Of a stretch of DNA of 64,000 bases, positions 36,049 to 45,351 are shown one piece after another. The stretch lies in NCBI GenBank assembly GCA_026874595.1, contig JAPPUL010000079.1, positions 985,001-1,049,000 of the forward strand, in the 5' to 3' direction. The notes under the pieces are model-generated. The model was not told the origin of the DNA and ran no database searches. It was given only the letters and a program-made list of their open reading frames with translations. Both the position numbers and the translations under genes were made by a program. Positions within the stretch are counted from its first letter, which is position 1, and each line of letters begins with the position of its first letter. The DNA is from Sipunculus nudus (Eukaryota; Annelida; Sipuncula; Golfingiida; Sipunculidae).

Positions 36049-37032
36049 TTACACAAAAACCCGTTCCTCATATATCTTCGGCTGACCAACTACATCCAGC
36101 ATCCCAAAATAATCATGACTCATCCCCTGATAATAATTATTCTCTTCCAAATATTTATCTATTAACGTGTTAAACTGCCCCTTGCCTATATCCCAGTCAG
36201 GCGCTATTAACAAATCCTTCGGACCAAGCCCAAATAATCTATGTATTACAACGTCGCTTGATAGTAAGCTAAGTGATTCTGATAACAGATATAGATAATT
36301 ATCTAAACTCATTAAACTAAATTCTCCCCGCTTGTACATCTTCTCCATCTTTGTCTTCTTCACCACATGCAATTGATGTATCTTTATACCATCTATTCCT
36401 ATGTCTGACAGATACTTTATTGTATCAAGCTGCATTTTATTTGTCTCGTTGGGAAGGCCATGTATTACATGTACACATATTTTTATGTCTTTATACTTTC
36501 TCGTTTGCATATAGGTATCATGAAAGCATTTTAAGTCATGTCCCCTATTTATTAACTCCAAAGTCTTGTCATGCATGCTTTGAAGACCATACTCTATCCA
36601 TACCTCCTGCTTTTTTGCATAGCCGCTTATTAAATACAATATCTCATCATTTATACAGTCTGGCCTTGTGCCTATCGATAAACCTACTACCTCAGGATGA
36701 CGCAGTGCCTCCTCATATACTCGTTTTAAATAATCTACTTCCCCATAAGTTGATGAGAACGCCTGAAAGTACGCTATGAACTTTTTGCCTCCATAACGCT
36801 CCTTCTGATATCTAATCCCATCATCAAGCTGCTTCCTTACACTATTTTCTATCCTTGCATCGTTTGGCGTGAAACTATCTACATTGCAGTATATACAGCC
36901 TCCTCGCCCCTTTGAACCATCCCTGTTCGGACAAGTGAACCCTGCATCTATACATACTTTAAAGGCCCTCTCCCCGTATACACCTCGCAAATAGGCTCCT
37001 ATATTGTTATATCTTTTGTTGCCTCTAAACAT
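36049..37032 (-). CDS. Radical SAM protein, TIGR01212/YtqA family
   Basis: 327 aa. Starts RGNKRYNNIGAYLRGVYGERAFKVCID, then the radical SAM cluster motif C-x12-C-x2-C region (CPNRDGSKGRGGCIYCN) and FIAYFQAFSSTYG, all typical for this uncharacterised family. The family is related to the ELP3/HemN-like fold and may modify RNA, but the reaction is unknown. Same strand as rlmN, 169 bp downstream of it; the gap contains short TATTCCCTCTA repeats. Confidence 0.88.
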   Translation of the reverse strand: MFRGNKRYNNIGAYLRGVYGERAFKVCIDAGFTCPNRDGSKGRGGCIYCNVDSFTPNDARIENSVRKQLDDGIRYQKERYGGKKFIAYFQAFSSTYGEVDYLKRVYEEALRHPEVVGLSIGTRPDCINDEILYLISGYAKKQEVWIEYGLQSMHDKTLELINRGHDLKCFHDTYMQTRKYKDIKICVHVIHGLPNETNKMQLDTIKYLSDIGIDGIKIHQLHVVKKTKMEKMYKRGEFSLMSLDNYLYLLSESLSLLSSDVVIHRLFGLGPKDLLIAPDWDIGKGQFNTLIDKYLEENNYYQGMSHDYFGMLDVVGQPKIYEERVFV

Positions 37033-37080
37033 TCTCTTTTATCTCCATTCTATTGTTTCTATATTCTTTCTATACAACTA

Positions 37081-37111
37081 TATTCCCTCTATATTCCCTC
37101 TATATTCCCTC
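37081..37111. repeat. 11-bp tandem repeat, about 2.8 copies
   Basis: TATTCCCTCTA at 37081 and 37092, then a partial third copy, in the spacer between rlmN and the YtqA-type gene. Confidence 0.88.
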
Positions 37112-37201
37112 CACATACCTACATCCATAACCATTGCTACATACAATCTAAATATACCCTATAAGCTATATTAGTTTCACATTGTCTTTGTTTTTTTTTT
37201 A

Positions 37202-38266
37202 TCACCTTTGGACTAACTGGCCACAGGCTGCCTTTATTTCTCGGCCCTTTCGCTTCCTCTCCACTACCTCTAGATTCGTGTATTTAAAGTAGTTTTTAAA
37301 ATATTTTATCGCTCCTACACTCGGCTCTGCATAATTTTTCCCCTCATACGCTAAAGGAGCTCCTTCTAATACTTCTATCTTATTGTACGGTATCAAATTT
37401 AAGTTGAACTTTAATTCGCTATTATATAGCTTAATTAAGTCTTTTGCATCCTCTTTGCCCATATTTACACCCGCAAGCATTATGTATTCTAGCGTTATAC
37501 GTTTGCCTGTCTTTCTAGTGTAATATCTTAACGACTTTAATAGTTCCTTTATATCTATCTTCTTGGCTATCGGCATTATTTGCTTTCGTAGCTTCTGATT
37601 TAAGGTCGTTAGCGATACTGCAAGCCGTATGTTTTGTAAACCTTCATCATCTGCCAACCTTTCTATCCCTCGTGCTATGCCTGCTGTTGATACCGTTATC
37701 CGTCGTGCACCATAACCTCCAAGCTCAGTGTCCAACAACGCCATTATAGACCCTCGGACATTTTTATAATTCAAAAACGGCTCCCCCATCCCCATATAAA
37801 TTATATTATCAAGCTTTTTATTCTCTTTCTTAAGTAGCAAATACTGTCCCACTATCTCATCGACATATAAGGACCGCTTTAAACCCATTGTCCCTGTTGC
37901 ACAAAATGTACAGGCTAGTGGGCAACCCGCTTGGGAGGAGATGCACAAACTCTTTCTACCTCCTTCTCGTATTACTACACTTTCTATCCTATTGCCATCT
38001 GCAAGTTCGTATACTACCTTTGTTGTCCCGCCTCCGCGGCTTGAAAGTCTATCCACCTCTTTTAAGCTTATTACATTATATCCGCTTGCCAGATTGTTAC
38101 GTAAGCCCTTCGGAAGCGTTTGCATCTGTTCAAAATCATATACCCCTTGTTGGTATATATAGTTTTGTATCTGTTTGCTCCGATATCTCTCATATCCTGC
38201 CCTTATTACAAGCTCTTCTATTTCTTTTTTTGTGTAGTTTAATATTGACTCTATTTTGCCCTGCAC
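37202..38266 (-). CDS. rlmN: Dual-specificity rRNA/tRNA adenine-C2 methyltransferase
   Basis: Methylates A2503 of 23S rRNA and A37 of some tRNAs by radical SAM chemistry. 354 aa. Radical SAM motif CPLACTFCATG, then MGMGEPFLNYKNV, RRITVSTAG, RLAVSLTTLNQKLRKQIMPI, and the second methyl-carrying Cys near the end in AACGQL. All catalytic elements look present. It is directly followed by the YtqA-type gene and preceded by folB. Confidence 0.95.
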   Translation of the reverse strand: MQGKIESILNYTKKEIEELVIRAGYERYRSKQIQNYIYQQGVYDFEQMQTLPKGLRNNLASGYNVISLKEVDRLSSRGGGTTKVVYELADGNRIESVVIREGGRKSLCISSQAGCPLACTFCATGTMGLKRSLYVDEIVGQYLLLKKENKKLDNIIYMGMGEPFLNYKNVRGSIMALLDTELGGYGARRITVSTAGIARGIERLADDEGLQNIRLAVSLTTLNQKLRKQIMPIAKKIDIKELLKSLRYYTRKTGKRITLEYIMLAGVNMGKEDAKDLIKLYNSELKFNLNLIPYNKIEVLEGAPLAYEGKNYAEPSVGAIKYFKNYFKYTNLEVVERKRKGREIKAACGQLVQR

Positions 38267-38352
38267 TCTTTACTTTTCTTTTCCTCCGTTTTCTCTTAGC
38301 TACATCTTGCTCTTTTCTCTATATCTGTCTTTTAACATCTCTTGTTCAATAA

Positions 38353-38730
38353 TTACAATATTACAAAACTTTCGCCTTCGCGTATACCTGCACATACTAG
38401 CACAACCTCGCCACGTCCACTTGTAAATGCCTCCGGTTTCTTAAGCTCAAGATTTATCTCTTGTATACTTTTTGTGTAAGAAAAAAGATATTCCATTATA
38501 TCGTAACTTAGCTTTTCTACTAGCTTATATCTTGTCTCTCGTACATGTTCTCGTAAATCGCGCTCGAGTTTATCGTAATCTAGGGCGTCTTCTAACTCAT
38601 CCGTTATAAATGCCCGCCCAGAAGATACCTTTAGACTTATACTTAATACTATCTTCTGTTTCCTCATTCGCTCATGTTCATATACTCCTACTAGCGCATC
38701 AAGCTCTATCTCTCTTATCTCTATCCGCAT
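38353..38730 (-). CDS. folB: Dihydroneopterin aldolase
   Basis: Folate-pathway aldolase/epimerase. 125 aa, with the family start IEIREIELDALVGVYEHER (catalytic Glu of the YEHER motif), DALDYDKLERDL, and the KPEAF near the end. No folK or folP lies next to it. It is on the same strand between the aldo/keto reductase gene and rlmN. Confidence 0.9.
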   Translation of the reverse strand: MRIEIREIELDALVGVYEHERMRKQKIVLSISLKVSSGRAFITDELEDALDYDKLERDLREHVRETRYKLVEKLSYDIMEYLFSYTKSIQEINLELKKPEAFTSGRGEVVLVCAGIREGESFVIL

Positions 38731-38809
38731 CCTGTCTCTCTTGCATTTCTTGCCTTAGTCTCTTTAATATCATTTACTTAAAGACTATCCCGTGAACTAC
38801 ACTTACATA

Positions 38810-40114
38810 CTAAGCTAGCTGCAAATTCTTATGCGCCTCTTCTAACTTCCGCTTTACATCTACATTAAAACAACATGCTCTTATACACGGACTCTCTACA
38901 CAGCTTGAGCACTCTGATACGTTCTGACTAAGCCCTCTGTACAAGCTAATACCCTCTTTCTCCATACCGTAGTTCTTGAAATACATGTTGTAACGCAATA
39001 TCGACGATACCTTAACACCATTTGGACATGCCACCTCACATTCATTACAGCCAAGTTCACAATCATCATCCTTTGCACTAACTGCTTTTAATAAGTTTAT
39101 ATCACTTTGGCTTACCTTCCGCCCTGAGGCCTTTATGTACTCCTGTATCTGATCATGGCTTCGCATCGTTACCACCAAGCAAGATACTGAGTCGTTGGAT
39201 AACACCCATTTGAATGCTGATTGGGCATATGATCTACCTTCGTTAAGTTCAGGGTTTAATCCCGATGCACCCCGCAACGTCTTCATTGCCACAAAGGCTA
39301 CCCCATTTGATTTTGCCTTCTTCGATAGCTTCACAAGACCGTTTAATAAATTGTACCCTGCTGGACGATCTTTGAAATTATATGCTACCATTAGTAGTTT
39401 ATACTTTCCGCTCTCTATTGCGTAGTCTAACTCCCCTTGCAGCGCTGCATTGTAATTATGACTCGATACTCCAAGATAACGTACTTTACCTTGTTCCTTA
39501 AGTCGCTCATTCGCTTCTAGCATTGCTTCGTCTTGCAATCTATAAAGCTCTCCACCATGTCCTGTGTCTCGCTCTCCTAGCGCATGTACCAATAGAAAGT
39601 CTATATAGTCTGTTTTTAGACGCTTTAAACTAGATTCTACTCCCCTTATATATCCTTCCTTTGTCTCTCGGTACTTATGGCCCGGATAGCCACTTACGTT
39701 ACACATCTTTGTTACCAATATCATCTTATCTCTTGTCAGGCTGCTTTTACTTAATGCCTTCCCTAGTTCCTCCTCAGACCCCCCAGAACCATAGTCCGGC
39801 GCTGTGTCAAAATAGTTTATACCTAAGGACATCGCCTTTAACGCTACTCGATAATTCCATAACCCTCCCGCTCCAAACGATATGTCTGATGCCTTAAGCC
39901 CTGTGTCGCCAAGCGCTCTGTACGATAATATCCTTTCTACACTTCCCTTTGCCTCACCCCTTAACACGCTCCCTTCAACTAAGGCCCCGCCTATGGATAA
40001 GCTCGTCAGCTTCTTTATAAATTCTCGCCGCCCCCTTCTCCCTACCTCTTCACCAACAACACCTCTTTCCTCCTCAGTAGCCAAATTAGCAAAAGCTCTC
40101 TTTTTATCGTCCAT
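38810..40114 (-). CDS. Tat-exported aldo/keto reductase with C-terminal Fe-S domain
   Basis: 434 aa. A twin-arginine signal (RRGRREFIKKLTSLSIGGALVEG, residues about 26-48) suggests export of a folded enzyme. The AKR barrel has YFDTAPDYGSGGSEEELG (Asp/Tyr of the tetrad), ILVTKM (Lys), and DFLLVHALG (His). The C-terminus has a ferredoxin-like motif CELGCNECEVACPNGV, with further cysteines in ECSSCVESPCIRACC. AKRs with this tail are common in anaerobes and are of unknown substrate. The Tat signal on a nicotinamide enzyme is unusual, since NAD(P)H is scarce in the periplasm; a flavin or Fe-S electron source is possible but unshown. Confidence 0.87.
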   Translation of the reverse strand: MDDKKRAFANLATEEERGVVGEEVGRRGRREFIKKLTSLSIGGALVEGSVLRGEAKGSVERILSYRALGDTGLKASDISFGAGGLWNYRVALKAMSLGINYFDTAPDYGSGGSEEELGKALSKSSLTRDKMILVTKMCNVSGYPGHKYRETKEGYIRGVESSLKRLKTDYIDFLLVHALGERDTGHGGELYRLQDEAMLEANERLKEQGKVRYLGVSSHNYNAALQGELDYAIESGKYKLLMVAYNFKDRPAGYNLLNGLVKLSKKAKSNGVAFVAMKTLRGASGLNPELNEGRSYAQSAFKWVLSNDSVSCLVVTMRSHDQIQEYIKASGRKVSQSDINLLKAVSAKDDDCELGCNECEVACPNGVKVSSILRYNMYFKNYGMEKEGISLYRGLSQNVSECSSCVESPCIRACCFNVDVKRKLEEAHKNLQLA

Positions 40115-40361
40115 AATCTCCCTCCTTATTATTTAAACATTATTTAAACCAAACTTGTACATTTGTAGTATTTTAAACAAGCCTTCTATTTATTATATTC
40201 TTTTTTATCGCTAATTGTTATTACTTTTAATTGGGTTTTTAAGTATTTTTTTTAATTTAACTAAAATGAGGTCTTTTTTACAGTATTTTACATATTTAGA
40301 GTGTTTTATTGCTTTATAAAGCGTTTTTTTATAAAGCACTTTTTCTTACTACGTTGGGCCT

Positions 40362-41006
40362 ATGATTAAAATTGTCATAGTTGAAGATATTCAAAATATT
40401 AGGGAAGGTATCTCATACCTTCTAAACTCTTCCGACAAGATTACTGTCTGTGGGGCGTTTAGTACCGCTGAAGACTTTATTACCGAGCTTAATAAATCCC
40501 AGGATAAGCCTAATATCGTTCTTATGGATATTGGACTGCCGGGTATTGATGGCATTGAGGCTACTAAGATAATTAAAAAACAGCATCCTTATATTGAAAT
40601 CATGATGCTTACCATCTTTGAAGACGAAGACAAAATCTTTAAATCCATTAAAGCTGGAGCTAAAGGTTATATCCTTAAAGATACGCCAAGACGAGACCTT
40701 ATTTCCGAACTTATTGAACTGCACAACGGCGGCTCTCCTATGACTCCACGTATCGCTCGGAAAATACTAAACTATTTCGAAAAACCTATTAAAACTATTG
40801 ACTCTAAGGACTACAACCTCTCAAAACGCGAAAAAGAAATTCTAAAGCTTATTGTTCAAGGACTTACTTATATCAAAATCGCTGCCAAAATAAATATAAA
40901 ACCTAATACCGTAAGAAAACACATTCAAAATATTTATGATAAATTACAAGTATCTTCTCGCGCTGAGGTCGTCGGAAAAGCTATTAATGAGGGACTAATA
41001 TCATAA
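40362..41006 (+). CDS. NarL/FixJ-type response regulator
   Basis: 214 aa. The receiver domain (1-120) has the acidic pair VEDIQ, phospho-acceptor Asp in VLMDIGLPGIDG (about residue 52), and KDTP with the conserved Lys. The LuxR-type HTH follows at about 148-212 (LSKREKEILKLIVQGLTYIKIAAKINIKPNTVRKHIQNIYDKLQ). No histidine kinase is in the window, so it is an orphan here. It converges on the RND pump gene with only 12 bp between the stops. The long T-rich 5' region (40140-40361) contains ATAAAGC-T tracts and no clear promoter. Confidence 0.93.
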   Translation: MIKIVIVEDIQNIREGISYLLNSSDKITVCGAFSTAEDFITELNKSQDKPNIVLMDIGLPGIDGIEATKIIKKQHPYIEIMMLTIFEDEDKIFKSIKAGAKGYILKDTPRRDLISELIELHNGGSPMTPRIARKILNYFEKPIKTIDSKDYNLSKREKEILKLIVQGLTYIKIAAKINIKPNTVRKHIQNIYDKLQVSSRAEVVGKAINEGLIS

Positions 41007-41018
41007 CCTATTCTCTCC

Positions 41019-44000
41019 TTACTCTCTTTTGCCTCTGCCCCTAACCCTTTCTAATAACCGTTTACACAACTCTTTCGTCTTTTCTTTCCCTTCTTCCAAA
41101 TATACATACACCACAGGAACTACTATCAAAGTTTGAACCGTTGCAAGACTAAGTCCTCCTATTATCGCCCAACCCATCGGACTCCAGAATGACCTAGTCC
41201 CGCCTATTGCTAAGGCTAAGGGTAATAAGCCTCCTATCGTTGTAAAGGTTGTTAGCAATATCGCTTTTAGCCGCGTCTCGCTTGCTTCTATTACTCCTTC
41301 TTTTAATCCACGCCCTCGCTTGCGTAGCAGATTTACATAGCTTACTAAAACTATTGCGTCGTTTACTACAATTCCCGCAAGCGATATCCCTCCAAACATA
41401 ACCATTATTCCAAGATTACTATTACTAAGTAATACTCCAAGTGAGACCCCACCTACTGACAACAATACCGTTACTAGTATTGCTACAGGTTGCAAAAATG
41501 AGTTGAACTGTAAGACGATTATAAAATAAATTAAAAGAAAGCCTATCACAAACGCTTTCCCCAAATCATCAAACGATTTGTCCCTATCCTCGTTCTCTCC
41601 GCGAAACCTAACGCTATATCCCTTAGGTAAAGAAAATGTTTCCGTATCCGATAAAATATCTATAACCTCCTTCGCAACCTCTCCGCGTGAACGCTTTGTT
41701 AAATCTACATCCCCGCTTACTACTATCGAACGTTTGAAGTCTTCTCGTCTTATATAACTTCTATTGCTTTTTAATACTATATCCGTAAACTGGTTTAGCG
41801 CTATGGGCCTTTTTAGCCTTTCGCTATATATTGCCATCGCTGATATGTCTTCTATCCGCCTGTTGTATATCCTATCATCTACTCTAAGCCTTACCTTATA
41901 TTCTTTTGTCCCATACTGATATCGGGCAAGCTCATAGCCTGTGTTCATTGCAAATAAATAGCTTTGAATCGTTTGTACCGATAAATCATATTTCTCAGCT
42001 CGTGCCCTGTCTATTTCTACCCTAACCTCAGGTTTACTTACTCCATAATCGTTCCTTATATCTATTGCTCCATCAACTCCTTTTACTATCTGTTCCGCTC
42101 GCCCTGCAAGCTTCTTTAAGACATTTATATTGTTACCTGATATTATTACATTTATCGGCGCCGCTGTCGGAGGTCCCGTCCTTGGACTCCTTACTCTAAC
42201 TCGGGCATCTGGCGTTATCTTATCGTATATCTCATTCCTAAGTTCTGCCATGAAATCTTCTAGACTATAATCCCTATATTCTGCCTGAATCAAATCTATA
42301 TCAATTTGTGCCGTGTTAGGCCCGCTAAACTCTCCTCCCATATTTATCATTACATTCGCACCGCCTGCCCCAACGGTCGTTGAATAAAACTTTATTATCC
42401 TTTTGCTATCTATCTGCTCTTCTTTCTCTTCTAACTCCTCCTCTCCTCCCCTAAACATATATTGTAATATAATTTGCTCTATATCCTTTGTTACCTTGTC
42501 TGTTGCCTCAACAGTATAACCCTTTGGCATTTCTACGTAGATCATAAACTTTCCAAGATCTATATCAGGAAACAATTCTGCATCTCGACTAAGTAATATC
42601 AATATCCCCATAACAAATACACTCAAAGCCAATATCATCACCAAAAACTTGTGCCGCAATGATGCCCTTATTAACTTTGAATGTTTTGCATGTACCTTCT
42701 TAAATAAATCTTTTGTCCACAAACGCCCTCCTGCAATATAATCTCCATCCCCTCCAGCACCTAAGTCTCTATCTTTGCGACCAGTCCAACGCCGCATCTT
42801 GGCAAATAACCTTATTATAAAACCTTCATCGCCCTTTACAGTCAGATATTTACTTGCTACCACAGGGATTATCGCATGATCAAATATTATTGACCCCACT
42901 AAAGCTAGTAATACTGTCTTTGGGATATATGACATGAATGCTCCTACTACACCGCTCATCAAGAAAATCGGTGCAAAAGAGGCCATCGTTGTTAATACTG
43001 CAGATACTACTGCGCTCCCCACCTCTTCTGTCCCATCATAAGCCGCCTCAAGCCTATCTTTACCCCCCTCCATATGACGATATATACTCTCAAGTACTAC
43101 TATTGCCCCGTCTACCACTATCCCTATTATTATTATTAAACCAAATTGGACTATGTTATTTATTGACTCGCCTAAAACAAACAGCCCCATTATCGCAAAT
43201 AGAGAACAAAAAGGTACGGCAAGCGTTGCTAATAACGCATTCCGAAACCCTACCCCGAATAATAATACTATGAATACTACTATTATCCCTTGTTGGGCAC
43301 TTGAGGCTAACTCTTTAAGACGGGTCCTTACTTCACTTGCTTGATCTGCTACTACTGCTAACTTTATACCCTCCGGTAGCAAACCAGATCCCTCTATCCC
43401 TTCTATTACTCTTTGCGTTGACTCCGATACCTCAAGAACATTTGCTTCCCTTTGCTTTAATATCGCAAGGGCTATTGCTGGCTTGCCATTATATCTTGCG
43501 TAGCTTCTTACCTTCTCTGTCCCAAATTCTATATTACCAAGATCTTTTAAATATACTGGCTTGCCATCCTTATAAAGCAATATCGTATTTCTTACCTCGT
43601 CTGCATCCTTATATGATCCAAGAACGCGTACCGGATAATCTACATCCCCCATCTTTATCGCACCACCTGGACTGTCAAGTGCTCCTCCTTGGAAAAATCT
43701 GAATATCTCTACTAGCGATATCTGTTTCTTCCATAGCTCTATAGGATCCACGAATACACTTATCTCCCGATCTAATGCTCCATATAACCTAACACGAGAA
43801 AGCCCTTCTATATTACTCGTAAATACTTTGTCTACCTCCTCCGCCATTACCGTCAGATCTTCATAACTATATCCTTCTCCATAAAGCATAACATTCATTA
43901 CAGGGGTGCTTGCTACATCTATTCCTTCTATTCTTGGAGTCTCTATATCATCTGGAAGCTCGTTTAATATGTTCATTACCGCATCATTTACTTCCCGCTT

Positions 44001-44312
44001 CTTCTCTTTATTATCTACTCCATATTCAAATTCTACAAACACCCTAGCAAAATTTTGTAGCGCTATCGACGTTACGTTCTTTATATCGTTTATCTTCTTT
44101 ATCTCTTGCTCTATCTTATTGTTTATTTGATACTCTATCTCGCTCGGTGAGGCTCCCCTATATTCTACTGTCACAAATACAAAGGGTATTTCTATGTTTG
44201 GAAATAGCTCAAGTGAGGACATCATTATTGACACAACACCTACTACCACTATCATCGTCAATAATAGCCCCACCAGCATAGGCTTGTCTATCAACTTGCC
44301 CGTTATTTTCAT
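41019..44312 (-). CDS. RND efflux pump, HAE1/AcrB family
   Basis: 1097 aa inner-membrane H+-driven pump with the AcrB architecture: an N-terminal helix, a large porter loop, helices 2-7, a second large loop and helices 8-12. The TM4 proton-relay motif reads IVVDGAIVVLES, so the usual second Asp of the VDDAIV type is Gly. TM10 has GIVVNDAIVLVSY. A charged insertion of about 55 residues follows the VVASKYL segment. It is third in tolC-mfp-RND, 57 bp after the adaptor. Substrate unknown; multidrug, bile-type compounds or lipid are all possible. Confidence 0.93.
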   Translation of the reverse strand: MKITGKLIDKPMLVGLLLTMIVVVGVVSIMMSSLELFPNIEIPFVFVTVEYRGASPSEIEYQINNKIEQEIKKINDIKNVTSIALQNFARVFVEFEYGVDNKEKKREVNDAVMNILNELPDDIETPRIEGIDVASTPVMNVMLYGEGYSYEDLTVMAEEVDKVFTSNIEGLSRVRLYGALDREISVFVDPIELWKKQISLVEIFRFFQGGALDSPGGAIKMGDVDYPVRVLGSYKDADEVRNTILLYKDGKPVYLKDLGNIEFGTEKVRSYARYNGKPAIALAILKQREANVLEVSESTQRVIEGIEGSGLLPEGIKLAVVADQASEVRTRLKELASSAQQGIIVVFIVLLFGVGFRNALLATLAVPFCSLFAIMGLFVLGESINNIVQFGLIIIIGIVVDGAIVVLESIYRHMEGGKDRLEAAYDGTEEVGSAVVSAVLTTMASFAPIFLMSGVVGAFMSYIPKTVLLALVGSIIFDHAIIPVVASKYLTVKGDEGFIIRLFAKMRRWTGRKDRDLGAGGDGDYIAGGRLWTKDLFKKVHAKHSKLIRASLRHKFLVMILALSVFVMGILILLSRDAELFPDIDLGKFMIYVEMPKGYTVEATDKVTKDIEQIILQYMFRGGEEELEEKEEQIDSKRIIKFYSTTVGAGGANVMINMGGEFSGPNTAQIDIDLIQAEYRDYSLEDFMAELRNEIYDKITPDARVRVRSPRTGPPTAAPINVIISGNNINVLKKLAGRAEQIVKGVDGAIDIRNDYGVSKPEVRVEIDRARAEKYDLSVQTIQSYLFAMNTGYELARYQYGTKEYKVRLRVDDRIYNRRIEDISAMAIYSERLKRPIALNQFTDIVLKSNRSYIRREDFKRSIVVSGDVDLTKRSRGEVAKEVIDILSDTETFSLPKGYSVRFRGENEDRDKSFDDLGKAFVIGFLLIYFIIVLQFNSFLQPVAILVTVLLSVGGVSLGVLLSNSNLGIMVMFGGISLAGIVVNDAIVLVSYVNLLRKRGRGLKEGVIEASETRLKAILLTTFTTIGGLLPLALAIGGTRSFWSPMGWAIIGGLSLATVQTLIVVPVVYVYLEEGKEKTKELCKRLLERVRGRGKRE

Positions 44313-44369
44313 TTATACTTAATCCCGTTTTCTGTGTTTATCTTTATTTTAAATATTTATAGCCTAAAC

Positions 44370-45293
44370 TTACTCTAGCCCAGCTCCTGACCAAAGCCTT
44401 ACCTTCTCTCCATCATATGCTCGGTAATTACCCTTTATCACCACCTTCTCTCCTCCCTTTAAGCCATTTAATATCTCTACTTTTTCTTCGTAATACTGCC
44501 CCAATAAAACGTCTTGACGATTTACTACTCCTGCTTCCGCATCATAAAGATAGACATAGGATATGTTGTCTTCCATCAATATACTCCTAAGAGGGGCTGT
44601 ATATGCCTCTTTCTTATCAAGCAATATAATAACCTGCGTAAACATTCCCGACTTTAACTTAAGTCCTTCATTCTCTACCATAACTTCTGTCCTCAGTGTT
44701 AAGGTATTTGGATCAAGTGCTGGGTATAAGCGGCTTATCTTACCTGAAATCCCTTCCCCTTCATACCCCTTAGGCTTTATCAATACCTCCTGCCCTTCAC
44801 TCACCTTCCATATGTCCTTCTCCGGTACGTCCACATACACCTTAACTCGTTTGACCCTTATTATCCGACACAGCTTCCTTTGTCCATTTACAAGCTCACC
44901 CTCCTCTACATAAACTCGCGAAACATACCCGCTCATCTTCGCTCGTAAAACAAATCGGCGAAAGTCCCGTCCCGTTACCGCCTTTTGATCTAGCTCCATT
45001 ATATATTCTCCACGCTTTACATAACTTCCCTCTACTGCCTTAATATTTCGTACTATTCCAACTACTCCTACATCCGGATAAAGATCTAGCTCAACCTCAC
45101 CCTCAACCCTTCCCACTAAAGACAACCTCTCACGCACAACCTCCTTACCAACTTCTACAACACTCACCTGCAATACCTTCTCTGCTCCTCCCTTCTTATC
45201 CTCAGCCTCTTTAGCTTCTTCTTCACCCTCACAACCAAGAAAACCAACTGTTAACATCAGCAATAACACTATTACCTTTTTTATCTCTAACAT
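44370..45293 (-). CDS. RND periplasmic adaptor (membrane fusion protein)
   Basis: About 307 aa from ATG 45293; a TTG at 45317, inside a 12-bp repeat, also opens the frame and has a GAGGG nearby. Signal with lipobox GFLGCEG makes it a lipoprotein. The biotinyl-lipoyl halves are VGIVRNIKAVEGSYVKRGEYIMEL and VYVEEGELVNGQRKLCRI; the beta-barrel and MP domain follow (TLRTEVMVENEGLKLKSGMF, VVIKGNYRAYDGEKV). It is short of a long coiled-coil hairpin. Second gene of the efflux operon. Confidence 0.9.
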   Translation of the reverse strand: MLEIKKVIVLLLMLTVGFLGCEGEEEAKEAEDKKGGAEKVLQVSVVEVGKEVVRERLSLVGRVEGEVELDLYPDVGVVGIVRNIKAVEGSYVKRGEYIMELDQKAVTGRDFRRFVLRAKMSGYVSRVYVEEGELVNGQRKLCRIIRVKRVKVYVDVPEKDIWKVSEGQEVLIKPKGYEGEGISGKISRLYPALDPNTLTLRTEVMVENEGLKLKSGMFTQVIILLDKKEAYTAPLRSILMEDNISYVYLYDAEAGVVNRQDVLLGQYYEEKVEILNGLKGGEKVVIKGNYRAYDGEKVRLWSGAGLE

Positions 45294-45303
45294 TTCTTTA
45301 TAC

Positions 45304-45327
45304 AATTCTTTGTCCAATTCTTTGTCC
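45304..45327. repeat. 12-bp direct repeat x2 upstream of the adaptor gene
   Basis: AATTCTTTGTCC twice in tandem; on the coding strand each unit ends with a TTG that could serve as an alternate in-frame start. Confidence 0.9.
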
Positions 45328-45351
45328 CTCTTTATTTATATAGCCTCTCGT

